This document shows positions 18,076-27,044 of a DNA stretch of 64,000 nt, one piece after another. This DNA is from Clostridium algoriphilum. GTDB lineage: Bacteria > Bacillota > Clostridia > Clostridiales > Clostridiaceae. The position numbers and the translations under genes were made by a program. The stretch's first letter is position 1. Every line of letters begins with the position of its first letter. Below the pieces are notes generated by a model that did no database searches, was not told the DNA's origin, and saw only the letters and a list, made by a program, of their open reading frames with translations. The stretch is taken from contig NZ_JAIZZK010000013.1 in the NCBI RefSeq assembly GCF_020443705.1, forward strand, positions 44,266 to 108,265, in the 5' to 3' direction.

Positions 18076-18801
18076 TTAAAACTCATATATTATACCATCA
18101 CAAAATATCCTTTTAATAACTCTATTGTGTATATATATTTGAATTGTGTCACCTTTTTTCAGGTATAATTCAACGGGTAAATCAAGATTACTAGTAAAGT
18201 TTCCTGATTTTATTTTTAACTTAGTCCTATGGATATGCGTTCTTCCCACCAAGTCCTCAAGATCTGCACCTAATAACAATCCCTGTCCTGAAAGCATACT
18301 ATCAATTTGTATTCTAGGATATTCAGTAATCTTTGCAATCATAGGAATATCATTCCCTATTTTTTCATTACTAATATCTTCTATCTCCTCATCTATAATT
18401 ATAGAATCATTTTCAATCACCGCATTACTAATATCCACCAAAAAATAAGAATTAATTTGGGATTTTTCTATCTTTTTATAATGAAAATTATCTTCATCAC
18501 GTAATATTCTAAGGTATACTAATTTCAATAATTCCTCATAAGTATTGTTTTTAAATTTACCAAATTCTTTAGCAATAATATTATCTATACTTTTGTTCAG
18601 TCTTGGTTCATTAATTTTTCCTAAAATACTTTTACAACCTAAAAAACTAGCTAGCTCAGATTTTACAGTATTTATATGAAGATCCTTTTCATTTAATTTA
18701 ACATCCGTATTAGCAGCCATAAATACATTCGAATATTGTGGATATGCACATTGAATAAATCCTAAATATTTTTTATTTTTATCGTATACATTAAAAGGCA
18801 T
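18076..18801 (-). CDS. Hypothetical protein, 241 aa
   Basis: I do not recognise this protein. It begins MPFNVYDKNKKYLGFIQ, is soluble, and has two parts: an N-terminal helical half (about 1-120) and a C-terminal beta-rich half (about 150-241) with regularly spaced strands such as TKLKIKSGNF and GDTIQIYIHNRVIKRI, suggesting a small barrel. No signal peptide. It precedes the thioesterase gene on the same strand. Confidence 0.65.
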   Translation of the reverse strand: MPFNVYDKNKKYLGFIQCAYPQYSNVFMAANTDVKLNEKDLHINTVKSELASFLGCKSILGKINEPRLNKSIDNIIAKEFGKFKNNTYEELLKLVYLRILRDEDNFHYKKIEKSQINSYFLVDISNAVIENDSIIIDEEIEDISNEKIGNDIPMIAKITEYPRIQIDSMLSGQGLLLGADLEDLVGRTHIHRTKLKIKSGNFTSNLDLPVELYLKKGDTIQIYIHNRVIKRIFCDGIIYEF

Positions 18802-19018
18802 ATTACGTCACTTCCTTCTATATTATTTTTAAATTTATATAAATAACAATGTTTTATATTAATATTATACATCTACTTAAAATTCATAAATACAATTTTT
18901 TAAAAATATTAACCTATATATAATATTTTATACCATTTGTAGTAATTTTTTCTGGACATATATTTTTTAATATTATGGTTATATTAATATTATATAACCC
19001 ATATAAGGAGGAATATTT

Positions 19019-19183
19019 ATGGACAATAATAAAAGTCATATGAAGACCGATAAAAAAACCAATGCTGAACTTAGAAAAATGTTTCCACAAAGCGGTGGTG
19101 ATATAGGAATTGAAAATGGTGTAAAAATAGATGCAAATAATGACAAATTTACTAAACGTTCCAAATTATCGCATAATAAATAA
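19019..19183 (+). CDS. Small hydrophilic hypothetical protein, 54 aa
   Basis: Frame MDNNKSHMKTDKKTNAELRK, ending KRSKLSHNK, preceded by AAGGAGG at good spacing. Very hydrophilic, Lys/Asn-rich with an internal FPQSGGDIGIENG; likely disordered or a small nucleic-acid- or spore-associated protein, but that is only a guess. The strong ribosome binding site supports expression. Confidence 0.6.
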   Translation: MDNNKSHMKTDKKTNAELRKMFPQSGGDIGIENGVKIDANNDKFTKRSKLSHNK

Positions 19184-19251
19184 TTAAAATTTACACTTTG
19201 AAAGATAAAAGGAATTAGATCCTTATTGTTTAACAGTATATATCTAGTTCT

Positions 19252-19284
19252 CCTATATAATATAGATTTTTAATATTATATAGG
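19252..19284. repeat. Perfect 12-bp inverted repeat at the end of the kinase gene
   Basis: CCTATATAATAT and ATATTATATAGG with a nine-base loop; it overlaps the kinase stop codon. May end transcription, but T-tracts are weak. Confidence 0.5.
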
Positions 19285-20670
19285 TATCTTTATATAGAAA
19301 GATACACCATTATTTTCATTTATCGCGTAAATTTCTCCCTTATGATACTCAACTATATATTTAGCTATTGCCATACCAAGTCCAAATTTTCCAGTCTTAC
19401 CTTTTTCAAATTTATTAAAAATCTTTTCAAAATCATCTCGCGGTATTTTTTCTCCATCATTGTGAATACAAATAGATGTATACCTATCATTTTGGTGGAT
19501 AAATATCTTTATCTCTTTTCTCGCATATCTAATTTGATTATCTAAAATGTTTTCAATTACTACAGTCCACTGGTCTTTAATTCCTTTAAAATTTATATTC
19601 AAAAGTTTTAGCTCCCAATTTAAATTTTCATTTGTAAACTTAAGTTTATCCACAACATCCTCTATTATTTTTTTTATGTTTATACTTCCATATGTTGCTA
19701 CATGTTTTGATAAATATTCCAATTTAGATAAATATAATAAATCTTTTATACGTTTTTCTAGTCTTTCCGCTTCATCACTGATTATTTTCATACTACTTTT
19801 TAGGTCTCCCTTAGGAAATATACCATCCCCAACCGCTTCCGAGTAGCTCCTAATTACCATCACAGGTGTCTTTAGCTCATGTGAAATATTTTGAAGCATC
19901 CATTGTTGACTGTCATCTCTCTTGATAAGTTCCTTCCTCATGTGTTCAATGGATCCTGCTAAACTTCCAATTTCATCTTGCCTATCAAATATAATAGGTT
20001 CGTCCCATTGTTTTCGGGCAATCTTCTTAACATTTTTCTCAAGCCTTATTATAGGAGATGTTATGTATTTTGCAAGTGTTAAAGCTATACATAAACTAAT
20101 ACCTACTGCCATAAATGTTATTATGAGTAATTTTTGCAACAAGGTCTTTAGCAAATTATTTCTATACGTATCCCACATGTATGATAATAGAAAACCTGAT
20201 TTATTATTGTTTTTATATTTAGTAATAACATAAAAAATATTTTTATTACCTATTCTTTTTACGTACCTTTTGCTTAATTTGTTCTGTGATTCTCCTTGTC
20301 TAATTATTTCTTTAACAAATCCTAAGTCGACCTCTGATGAGTTTATCGCTTTAGTGATTTTTAACTTTGACGCATCACTAATTCCTTCATTTGGAATTTG
20401 AATGTGAGTAACAGACCGTATATCTAGTTCAACATCATTACCTTGTTCACTTTCATATTCCATTTCTAGATTTTTAGATACCCTTCTATTAATTATATTA
20501 TATTGTGAACCCTCAATAGTGCTATACACCTCATTTGTAAAAAACTCTCTTAATATAATTGGAAATAAAAAAGCGAGTAATACACTTAACCCTATAATTA
20601 TACCTGCAAATACAATTCCAATTTGAAAAAATAAAGACTTGTTTTTCATAAAGCTATATTTACTATACAT
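19276..20670 (-). CDS. Sensor histidine kinase (HAMP, HisKA, HATPase)
   Basis: A 464-residue membrane kinase: one N-terminal helix (about 14-40), an extracellular domain (about 45-170), a second helix (about 180-203), HAMP (about 203-255), the dimerisation helix with His264 in ISHELKTPV, and a C-terminal ATPase domain with the GKFGLGMAIAKYIVE lid. It autophosphorylates and passes the phosphate to the regulator encoded upstream. Its ATG overlaps the regulator stop (TAATG). Signal unknown; a secreted Cys-rich protein gene lies next to the pair. Confidence 0.92.
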   Translation of the reverse strand: MYSKYSFMKNKSLFFQIGIVFAGIIIGLSVLLAFLFPIILREFFTNEVYSTIEGSQYNIINRRVSKNLEMEYESEQGNDVELDIRSVTHIQIPNEGISDASKLKITKAINSSEVDLGFVKEIIRQGESQNKLSKRYVKRIGNKNIFYVITKYKNNNKSGFLLSYMWDTYRNNLLKTLLQKLLIITFMAVGISLCIALTLAKYITSPIIRLEKNVKKIARKQWDEPIIFDRQDEIGSLAGSIEHMRKELIKRDDSQQWMLQNISHELKTPVMVIRSYSEAVGDGIFPKGDLKSSMKIISDEAERLEKRIKDLLYLSKLEYLSKHVATYGSINIKKIIEDVVDKLKFTNENLNWELKLLNINFKGIKDQWTVVIENILDNQIRYARKEIKIFIHQNDRYTSICIHNDGEKIPRDDFEKIFNKFEKGKTGKFGLGMAIAKYIVEYHKGEIYAINENNGVSFYIKIPI

Positions 20671-21344
20671 TATCTTGCTAACCTGTACCCATATCCGTAT
20701 ATTGTTTCTATATTTAGTAAAGGCAGTTTTTTTCGTAGTCTCCTAAGCAGATCATCCACTACTCTATCATTTCCAAAATAATCTTCTCCCCAAACTCTTT
20801 CTAAGATTTGATCGCGAGAGAACGCTTGACTTCTGTAATTTATGAAAAAGACAAGCAAATCAAATTCTTTAGATGTAAGTTCTATTACTTCTCCATTAAG
20901 ACTTACTTCCCTAGTATTCTCATCTATCTTATAAGACCCTAGCACAGTTTTATTTTCATTCAATTTAGTAGGTGATTCTTTATAAACTCTCTCTAATAGT
21001 TTTTTCGTTCTTATTATAAGTTCTCTGGGTAAAAACGGCTTTGCTAGGTAATCATCTGACCCAAGCTCAAGTCCTATAATTTTATCTAAATCCGCATCTC
21101 TAGCCGAAATAAATATAACTGGTGTTAGTTCATTGCCACCTTTTATTTCTTTAATTAGCTGATAGCCATCTATATCTGGAAGCATAATGTCTAAAATCCA
21201 CAAATGTGGTTCATTATGGATTTCTTTTTGTGCTTCTTTTCCATTTAAAAATGATGTAACACTCCATCCTTCATTTTGTAAATATGATGTAAGTATGCTA
21301 TTTAAATTTTCTTCATCTTCAACTAAATAAATACTATAATTCAT
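20670..21344 (-). CDS. OmpR-family response regulator
   Basis: A 224-residue regulator: receiver domain (about 1-118) with Asp52 in WILDIMLPDIDG and the KPFLPRELI switch region, then a winged-helix domain (about 128-224) with DLLVFFINYRSQAFSRDQIL and VDDLLRRLRKKL. Encoded upstream of and translationally coupled to its kinase. AGGAGG precedes the ATG. Confidence 0.93.
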   Translation of the reverse strand: MNYSIYLVEDEENLNSILTSYLQNEGWSVTSFLNGKEAQKEIHNEPHLWILDIMLPDIDGYQLIKEIKGGNELTPVIFISARDADLDKIIGLELGSDDYLAKPFLPRELIIRTKKLLERVYKESPTKLNENKTVLGSYKIDENTREVSLNGEVIELTSKEFDLLVFFINYRSQAFSRDQILERVWGEDYFGNDRVVDDLLRRLRKKLPLLNIETIYGYGYRLAR

Positions 21345-21488
21345 AATTTCCTCCTGATAAATACAACTAATATAATTATGTTTGTTTATAAATATTATCT
21401 ATATTATAATACAGTTCGTACTATATACAAATAAATTTAATTCTCGACACTTTCCCTTGTTCAATAATACTTCCATTATAAATCAATA

Positions 21489-21526
21489 AAAAAAGACTAT
21501 ATTTAATTAAAAATATAGTCTTTTCT
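21489..21526 (-). terminator. Terminator after the Cys-repeat exported protein gene
   Basis: AAAAGACTATATTT and its complement form a 14-bp stem with a six-base loop; on the minus strand a long T-tract follows. Confidence 0.85.
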
Positions 21527-21546
21527 TACTTTATTCTATTTATATA

Positions 21547-22296
21547 TTATACTGTTATATGACTAATTAATTGGCTTAACATACCATTTAATTTATTTAA
21601 ATTTTGAAGATATATGTTAAAGGTATTTTCTATTGTCTTAGCATTTTTTGATTTAACAGCTATAGTAAAGTTTTTAAAACTCTCACTTACTGCATCTTTT
21701 TTAACTTTTATTGCTTGTTTCTCTGGTTTATTTTGGCTTTCAAATTGCTTTTTTATATTTTTAACTTCTGTTTTCTTTATTTGTTGCGCATTTAGTAACT
21801 GGTCTTTAGCATTTTTATCGGTTATTTCACCCTTTGCAACTTTTAGTTCTATAGCAGTTATTTGAATCTTAAATTCTTTTTTTAATGGTAATATAGCTGC
21901 TTGTGTTTTTTCTTTTTTTATCTCTTTAATTTGATTTTTTAATTGTTTACTTTGCTTTAAAACAACTTCGCCCTTTGCAGTGGTTCCTGGTACAATTTTT
22001 TCTGCATCCTTAAGTGTTTTATTATATATTTCTAATTTTGCTGCTAATTCATCTTTTTTATTGCACATTGAATCATCTTTTTTACAACACTTTGAATCAT
22101 CTTTTTTACAACACTTTGAATCATCTTTATTTTGTTTCATGTCCATTTTACAAGTTGATTTAGTGCACTCTTTCTCGCATACGCTTATTTTATAATTAGG
22201 TGTATCTGCCTTTAAGGGCCCTGCAAAAACAGCAGTTGGTGCTATTATTGCCATTGCTAGAGTTGTTGATAATATTATTTTTCTATAGTTTAACAT
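21547..22296 (-). CDS. Exported coiled-coil protein with Cys-Cys-Lys-Lys-Asp-Asp repeats
   Basis: A 249-residue secreted protein of unknown function. Residues about 1-26 form a signal peptide ending AVFAGP. A Cys-rich segment (about 37-80) contains CEKECTKSTC and three near-identical KDDSKCCK units. The rest is Lys/Gln/Glu-rich and helical, probably coiled coil. The Cys clusters might bind metal or cross-link. The ATG at 22296 follows GAGGAG; a GTG inside that site is rejected. It lies about 200 bases from the two-component system on the same strand. Confidence 0.7.
   Translation of the reverse strand: MLNYRKIILSTTLAMAIIAPTAVFAGPLKADTPNYKISVCEKECTKSTCKMDMKQNKDDSKCCKKDDSKCCKKDDSMCNKKDELAAKLEIYNKTLKDAEKIVPGTTAKGEVVLKQSKQLKNQIKEIKKEKTQAAILPLKKEFKIQITAIELKVAKGEITDKNAKDQLLNAQQIKKTEVKNIKKQFESQNKPEKQAIKVKKDAVSESFKNFTIAVKSKNAKTIENTFNIYLQNLNKLNGMLSQLISHITV
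22065..22130 (-). repeat. Tandem 24-nt repeat encoding the Cys-Cys units
   Basis: GATGATTCAAAGTGTTGTAA units are repeated about three times in the exported protein gene with almost no nucleotide divergence, pointing to recent duplication or slippage. Confidence 0.7.
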
Positions 22297-22445
22297 ATAA
22301 TCCACTCCTCAAATAATTTTATTAAGTTATTGTATTTGTTACTAACATTATTATAGAAGGAAAACTTCGAATAAATATCTTAATATTATGTGAAATTATG
22401 TGATTATAAATTATTATCTATACAAAAGCTATAAATTTTGCGCAT

Positions 22446-22485
22446 AAAAAAGCCTTATAAAACCGGAGTTTTATAAGGCTTTTTT
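22446..22485 (-). terminator. Terminator after the zinc-ribbon gene
   Basis: AAAAAAGCCTTATAAAAC and its complement flank CGGA; U-tract on the minus strand immediately beyond the stop codon. Confidence 0.9.
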
Positions 22486-22488
22486 ATG

Positions 22489-22656
22489 TTATCTTCTAAA
22501 AGATGAATTATCATTTTGTTGTTTTCTTGCTCTTCTACAATCAACACATCTTTGTGGTTCATTTTCAAATCCTTTTTCTTTGTAGAAAGCTTGTTCACCT
22601 TCAGTGAATACAAATCCTTTTCCACAGTCTTTACAAACTAAGTTCTTGTCTTCCAT
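22489..22656 (-). CDS. Zinc-ribbon domain miniprotein, 55 aa
   Basis: Frame MEDKNLVCKDCGKGFVFTEG and on to QRCVDCRRARKQQ. Two CxxC pairs (Cys8/Cys11 and Cys37/Cys40) form a small zinc ribbon of the type found in short clostridial proteins of unknown role. AGGAGG lies ten bases before this ATG; an earlier in-frame ATG is too close to it. Nucleic-acid or protein binding is likely, but the target is unknown. Confidence 0.8.
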   Translation of the reverse strand: MEDKNLVCKDCGKGFVFTEGEQAFYKEKGFENEPQRCVDCRRARKQQNDNSSFRR

Positions 22657-22861
22657 TTTTAACATTCCTCCTTTTTAAGAAAATTAAGATCTAAATGTGA
22701 TTAACAATAAGTTCCTAAAAAGAGGATATGTTGTTATCAGATTAGATTTTTTTGCATAGCAATTAATAATTGCTATTATATACTTATATTAACATATTAA
22801 AAATCCATGTACAATATTTTTTCACTATTTAAATTGCTTTTCACATATTAATTTCTCTTAC

Positions 22862-24094
22862 CTAGTGTGATACAAAATTTCCATTTTTAAAGACAGATAT
22901 TTCATTTCCATCTGCAGTAATACCTGTTATTTTCAAGTCTTCTGTGCCAACCATAAAGTCTTCATGCATCATTGAATCATTAACTCCTAATTTTGCAAGT
23001 TCATCACCACTTAAATTCTCACCATTTTTAATACATACTGGATATGCTTTTCCAATAGCTAAATGGCATGAAGCATTTTCATCAAATAATGTATTATAAA
23101 ACAATATATTAGAATTTGATATTGGAGAATTATATGGCACTAATGCTACTTCGCCAAGATAGTAAGATCCTTCATCTGTTTCTATAATGCTCTTTAAAAT
23201 ATCATAACCCACTTCCGCTTTATAATCTACGATTTTCCCTTGCTTAAAAGTAAGTGAAAAGTTTTCAATCAGATTACCATTATAATTTAACGGTTTTGAG
23301 CTTACAACTGTTCCATTAACTCCATCTTTTTTAGGAAGTGTATATACTTCTTCAGTAGGCATATTAGCTATAAACTCTATGCCACCTGGTGTATAATCTG
23401 ATCCCCCAAGCCATATATGATTTCTCGGAAGTTCAATTTTAAGGTCTGTGCCTAGAGAATTTTTATACACTAAGTATTTAAAATCATTAGAGTTTAGAAA
23501 ATCCATACTTGCCTTTAAATTTCTTTTATGTGTTTCCCATGAAGCAACAGGATCTTCCTTATCAACTCTTACGGTTTTAAATATAGCGTTCCAAAGCCTT
23601 TCAACTGCATCATCTTCTACTAATTTAGGGAAAACTTTTTTTGCCCAGGATATAGTAGGAATTGATGCTATACACCAAACGTTTTTATTACTCATAAGCC
23701 TGTCTCTGTATTCCTTTATTGCAACGCTAGCTGCTTTATTTGATTTTGACATTCTCATAGGATTAACATCTTTCATAAGCTCAGGGTCAGATGCTGATAT
23801 ACTTAAAAATGCAGCTCCCATTCGTGCATTTGATAAATAAAAATCTCTCTGCCACTCTGGAAATTCTTCAAAAACCTCCTCTGGCGCATTCATGTATCTT
23901 ATTTTAGAAGATAATTCATCTCTCCAGTTTATAACTACATCCCTAGCACCTTCTGTATATGCAATTTTAGAAACAATTCTGGTAAAAGGAGCACATTCTA
24001 TAGGTGAATTAATTACAAGTGTTTGACCCTTTTGAATATTAATTCCTGTCTTTATAAGTAAAAGAGCATATTTATCTAACAATTTATCATTCAT
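22862..24094 (-). CDS. ampS: Aminopeptidase, M29 family (AmpS/PepS-like)
   Basis: A 410-residue cytoplasmic metallo-aminopeptidase of the thermophilic aminopeptidase family. Family hallmarks include the N-terminal LLIKTGINIQKGQTLVINSP, the GGIEFIANMPTEEVYTLP metal region and the C-terminal NDSMMHEDFMVGTEDLKITG. It releases N-terminal residues from peptides using two metal ions. No good Shine-Dalgarno is visible upstream of the ATG at 24094, which is unusual here. Monocistronic. Confidence 0.9.
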   Translation of the reverse strand: MNDKLLDKYALLLIKTGINIQKGQTLVINSPIECAPFTRIVSKIAYTEGARDVVINWRDELSSKIRYMNAPEEVFEEFPEWQRDFYLSNARMGAAFLSISASDPELMKDVNPMRMSKSNKAASVAIKEYRDRLMSNKNVWCIASIPTISWAKKVFPKLVEDDAVERLWNAIFKTVRVDKEDPVASWETHKRNLKASMDFLNSNDFKYLVYKNSLGTDLKIELPRNHIWLGGSDYTPGGIEFIANMPTEEVYTLPKKDGVNGTVVSSKPLNYNGNLIENFSLTFKQGKIVDYKAEVGYDILKSIIETDEGSYYLGEVALVPYNSPISNSNILFYNTLFDENASCHLAIGKAYPVCIKNGENLSGDELAKLGVNDSMMHEDFMVGTEDLKITGITADGNEISVFKNGNFVSH

Positions 24095-24411
24095 AATTTA
24101 ACATTAGTAATTAAGTGTACAACAAGTACCCAAATTTACTAAATTTCACTTCCTTCCACAACTTAAATATAATTTAGACAATCCATTAACTTTGTTTATA
24201 ATTTATTATGCATATTGTCTAAGAAAATTATACCATAAAAATAGAGTTAATAAAAACATACCTCCTATGTAATTGCTTTTTATGTAAAATTTGTTTGTAC
24301 AATTAAAACCGCATAAAGAATGAAAATAAGAACATTGAAAAGATTATACATACTGTTAACTCTTTTTATTTTGGATATACTATATTTAAAGTCTAAACTA
24401 TTTTCAACTTA
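24095..24411. other. Intergenic region upstream of the aminopeptidase
   Basis: 317 bases of AT-rich DNA. It contains the spaced inverted repeat TTAGACAAT (24174-24182) and ATTGTCTAA (24214-24222), a possible operator or promoter region for the aminopeptidase. No gene seen. Confidence 0.4.
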
Positions 24412-25851
24412 CTAATTAGTTGCCTTTACGGATTTTAATCTACTACCATATAATCTTTTAAAAGTTAACACAGCACCAACTAAGCAAATAACCGAGGCAG
24501 TTATATATACAATTCTCATTCCATATATAAATGCATCATTTCTTCCTACTATATAATTTGTTACGCGATAACCAATTTTATGACTCATCCTGTTATACAA
24601 GAGAGCCGTTGATAAAGCTATTCCGCATACCATCCCAAGGTTCCTTACAAGCCCATTAATACTTCCTGCAATACCTAGTTTATCCTTTGGTACTGTAGAC
24701 ATTATTAAAGAATTATTAGGAGACTGAAATAAGCCGTTTCCAAGGGTCATAACTGCTATATAAAACAACATACTCATCAGACTAGTTTGCTCATTTAGAG
24801 TTGACATTAATAGTAACCCTAAACTCGTAATTACAAGACCTATAAAAGTTAGAATCTCAGATCCTATTTTGTCTGACAGATGACCACTAATTGGTGCGAC
24901 AACAGACAAAATTAAAGGAGATACCATAAGTATTAACCCAGTGAATGCAGGCGAATATTTTAGTACGTCTTGAAGATAGAAAGGTTGAATAATAATTGAG
25001 CAAAATATAGATACAAAAGATATAAATCCACAGAAAATAGAGAGTGAAAATAATTTATTTTCAAATATCTTTAACTCTAATAAAGGATTTTCACGTTTCT
25101 TTTCTACAATAATAAATACAATGAAGCAAACAATAGAAAACAAGAATGCAAACAAAATTATGGGATGCAAAAAACCAATTTCTTGTCCCTTTCCTAATGC
25201 TACAAATAGAGGAATTATAGCCGATGCAAATAATACTGCTCCAAGTCCATCCAATTTCACCTTTTCTGTTTTGTGTGCTTTAGGAAGTATTTTCACTCCA
25301 TAGAATAATGTTATTATACCTATTGGTATATTTATTAAAAATATATATTCCCAACTGATGGCATCTACTATAAATCCTCCCAGTGCCGGCCCTACCATTG
25401 CTCCAAGAGCCACAAACGTTCCTGTAATTCCTAATGCTTTGCCTCTTTCATTAGCTGGAAAAACCGCAGTGATAATCCCTTGATTATTTGCCATAGTAGC
25501 TGCAGCACCTATTGCCTGGACAACTCTCGCTATAACTAAGATTGTAAGCGAACTTGTTATCCCACAAAATAGAGAACCTACTGTAAATACAGCTATGCCA
25601 AACTTGAATACCTTTGTTTTACCAAGTATATCGCCCAATCTACCAAAAACTAATATAGCTGCTGAAATAACAATTAAATAACTTGTTACTACCAATTGGA
25701 TACCTGCTGATGTTACATTTAAAGATTTAGCCATTCCAGGTAAAGCTACGTTTACGATACTACTATCTAATGTACACATAAAAGTTACCATTACAACTAT
25801 AAATAGAATTACCCATCTATTTTTATAATTACTATCATTTGTTGACTCCAT
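24412..25851 (-). CDS. MFS drug:H+ antiporter, DHA2 (14-TM) family
   Basis: A 479-residue transporter with 14 predicted helices. Motif A-like GRLGDILGKTKVFK follows helix 2, and LDSSIVNVALPGMAKSL in helix 1 is the typical DHA2 start (EmrB/QacA group). Such proteins export hydrophobic drugs, dyes or detergents in exchange for protons. It lies 35-36 bases downstream of the MarR gene and is presumably repressed by it. AAAGGAG precedes the ATG. Confidence 0.9.
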   Translation of the reverse strand: MESTNDSNYKNRWVILFIVVMVTFMCTLDSSIVNVALPGMAKSLNVTSAGIQLVVTSYLIVISAAILVFGRLGDILGKTKVFKFGIAVFTVGSLFCGITSSLTILVIARVVQAIGAAATMANNQGIITAVFPANERGKALGITGTFVALGAMVGPALGGFIVDAISWEYIFLINIPIGIITLFYGVKILPKAHKTEKVKLDGLGAVLFASAIIPLFVALGKGQEIGFLHPIILFAFLFSIVCFIVFIIVEKKRENPLLELKIFENKLFSLSIFCGFISFVSIFCSIIIQPFYLQDVLKYSPAFTGLILMVSPLILSVVAPISGHLSDKIGSEILTFIGLVITSLGLLLMSTLNEQTSLMSMLFYIAVMTLGNGLFQSPNNSLIMSTVPKDKLGIAGSINGLVRNLGMVCGIALSTALLYNRMSHKIGYRVTNYIVGRNDAFIYGMRIVYITASVICLVGAVLTFKRLYGSRLKSVKATN

Positions 25852-25886
25852 TTACATTCTCCTTTTATCCCTATATTTAAGAATTA

Positions 25887-26306
25887 CTATATTTTTATCA
25901 TTTTTATATTATTTAGAATTTTATTCAATGAATCTATGGTAATAACCTTCTCATTGTAATTTAAATCACTTGTTATTAAATTAGCCAATTTATGAATTTC
26001 ATCAAGAACTTTTGGGATTATAACCTTTGCCTTTTCTGTTAAATATAATTTGTAGGCCCTAGAATCAGTTTCATCCTTATTCCTATCTAAGTATCCAAGT
26101 TTTATAAGTTTCGTTATTGTCCTAGCTGACATTGCCTTATCACAACCTATTTCTCCGCTTATTTTATTTTGGCTAATCCCTTCGTTTCCCCTTAGTATAA
26201 GTAAATATGGATAAGAACCACTACTTAATTCATATTGTTTTAGTACCTTATCCAAATAAATTTGCGTAGTTCTGAATATTCTATTGTTAAGCTTAATTAA
26301 ATACAT
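25887..26306 (-). CDS. MarR-family transcriptional regulator
   Basis: A 139-residue winged-helix regulator. The recognition region GISQNKISGEIGCDKAMSARTITKLIKLGYLDR and wing DETDSRAYKLYLTEKA are typical MarR. It should dimerise and repress its own operon until a ligand binds. The ATG at 26306 with AAGGAAG is preferred; a TTG at 26321 is an alternative. Two palindromic operators flank its promoter. Confidence 0.9.
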   Translation of the reverse strand: MYLIKLNNRIFRTTQIYLDKVLKQYELSSGSYPYLLILRGNEGISQNKISGEIGCDKAMSARTITKLIKLGYLDRNKDETDSRAYKLYLTEKAKVIIPKVLDEIHKLANLITSDLNYNEKVITIDSLNKILNNIKMIKI

Positions 26307-26369
26307 TATATCTTCCTTCAAAATTTGACACCACCTTATGTTAACTACCTTAGAAATTCCAGTAATATA

Positions 26370-26416
26370 GTTGACTTATCAACCTTATTATAAAGAGATT
26401 TTGTTGACTTGTCAAC
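26370..26416 (-). promoter_or_regulatory. MarR-operon promoter with two palindromic operators
   Basis: On the minus strand TTGACA (26410-26415) and TATAAT (26387-26392) are separated by exactly 17 bases. GTTGACTTGTCAAC (26403-26416, plus strand) covers the -35 and GTTGACTTATCAAC (26370-26383) covers the start region; operator starts are 33 bases apart. This is a compact autorepression layout for the MarR-MFS operon. Confidence 0.85.
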
Positions 26417-26553
26417 TATTAATGTCTTTACATAAATATAACCTTTACTCCTATAAAAATGCTCATGAATTATATTAACTTGTAAGAATTAGTAACATAA
26501 AATGTATACTGTCATAATAATATAATGTATAAAACTTATATAAGGAGATTTTT

Positions 26554-27009
26554 ATGAGAACTTATTCAATGAATACAATGAGATGTAAAAATATGAGGTC
26601 AATGGATTCGATGATGAAAATGATGCCTATGGACAATATGGCACCATTAGATCCTAATATGAATATGATGCCTATGGACAAAATGGCTCCGACAGATCCT
26701 AATATGAAGGTTATGCCTATGGATAAGATGTTACCAGTAGATCCTAATATGCAGATGATGCCAATGAATAAAATGGCACCAATGAATCCTATGATGCAGA
26801 TGATGCCTATGGATCAAATGATGCAAATGCATCCTGCCATGTATATGATGCAAATGAATCAGATGATGAAAATGATGCAAATGATGCCAATGGACAAGAT
26901 GATGCAGATGAATCCTATGATGTATATGATGCAAATAAATCAGATGATGGCAATGAATCAAATGAATTCTATGATGCCTATGACAACAAGAGACAATGTA
27001 GAAGAATAA
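26554..27009 (+). CDS. Methionine-rich repeat protein, 151 aa
   Basis: By my count 59 of 151 residues are Met. From residue 24 the protein is built of about eight 15-residue units of the form MPMDKMAPxDPNMxM, degenerating to MQMNQMMKMM near the end. No signal peptide and no other domain; the ends are MRTYSMNTMRCKN and TTRDNVEE. AAGGAG precedes the ATG and a terminator follows, so it looks like a true gene. Met-rich arrays can bind Cu(I)/Ag(I) or act as oxidant sinks, and clostridial spore-surface proteins can be low-complexity; neither is shown. Unrecognised family. Confidence 0.7.
   Translation: MRTYSMNTMRCKNMRSMDSMMKMMPMDNMAPLDPNMNMMPMDKMAPTDPNMKVMPMDKMLPVDPNMQMMPMNKMAPMNPMMQMMPMDQMMQMHPAMYMMQMNQMMKMMQMMPMDKMMQMNPMMYMMQINQMMAMNQMNSMMPMTTRDNVEE
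26623..26988 (+). repeat. 45-nt tandem repeats within the Met-rich gene
   Basis: The 15-residue protein period corresponds to a 45-nt DNA period based on ATGCCTATGGA. Units are imperfect, more diverged towards the 3' end. Confidence 0.75.
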
Positions 27010-27044
27010 TTTTTACTTAGGTGTTTTAAGTTTTTCATTGTTAT

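Noticed and set aside
21980..22195. Plus-strand repeat frame opposite the Cys-Cys repeats
   Set aside because: Antisense of the repeated segment of a gene with signal peptide, ribosome binding site and terminator.
26500..26553. Sporulation sigma-K promoter for the Met-rich gene
   Set aside because: An AC...CATAA pattern occurs, but the -10 is out of register; not supportable by eye.
26731..26961. His-rich reading frame on the minus strand opposite the Met-rich gene
   Set aside because: It is the complement of repeated ATG-rich codons (CAT = His) with no start signal; an artefact of the repeat.
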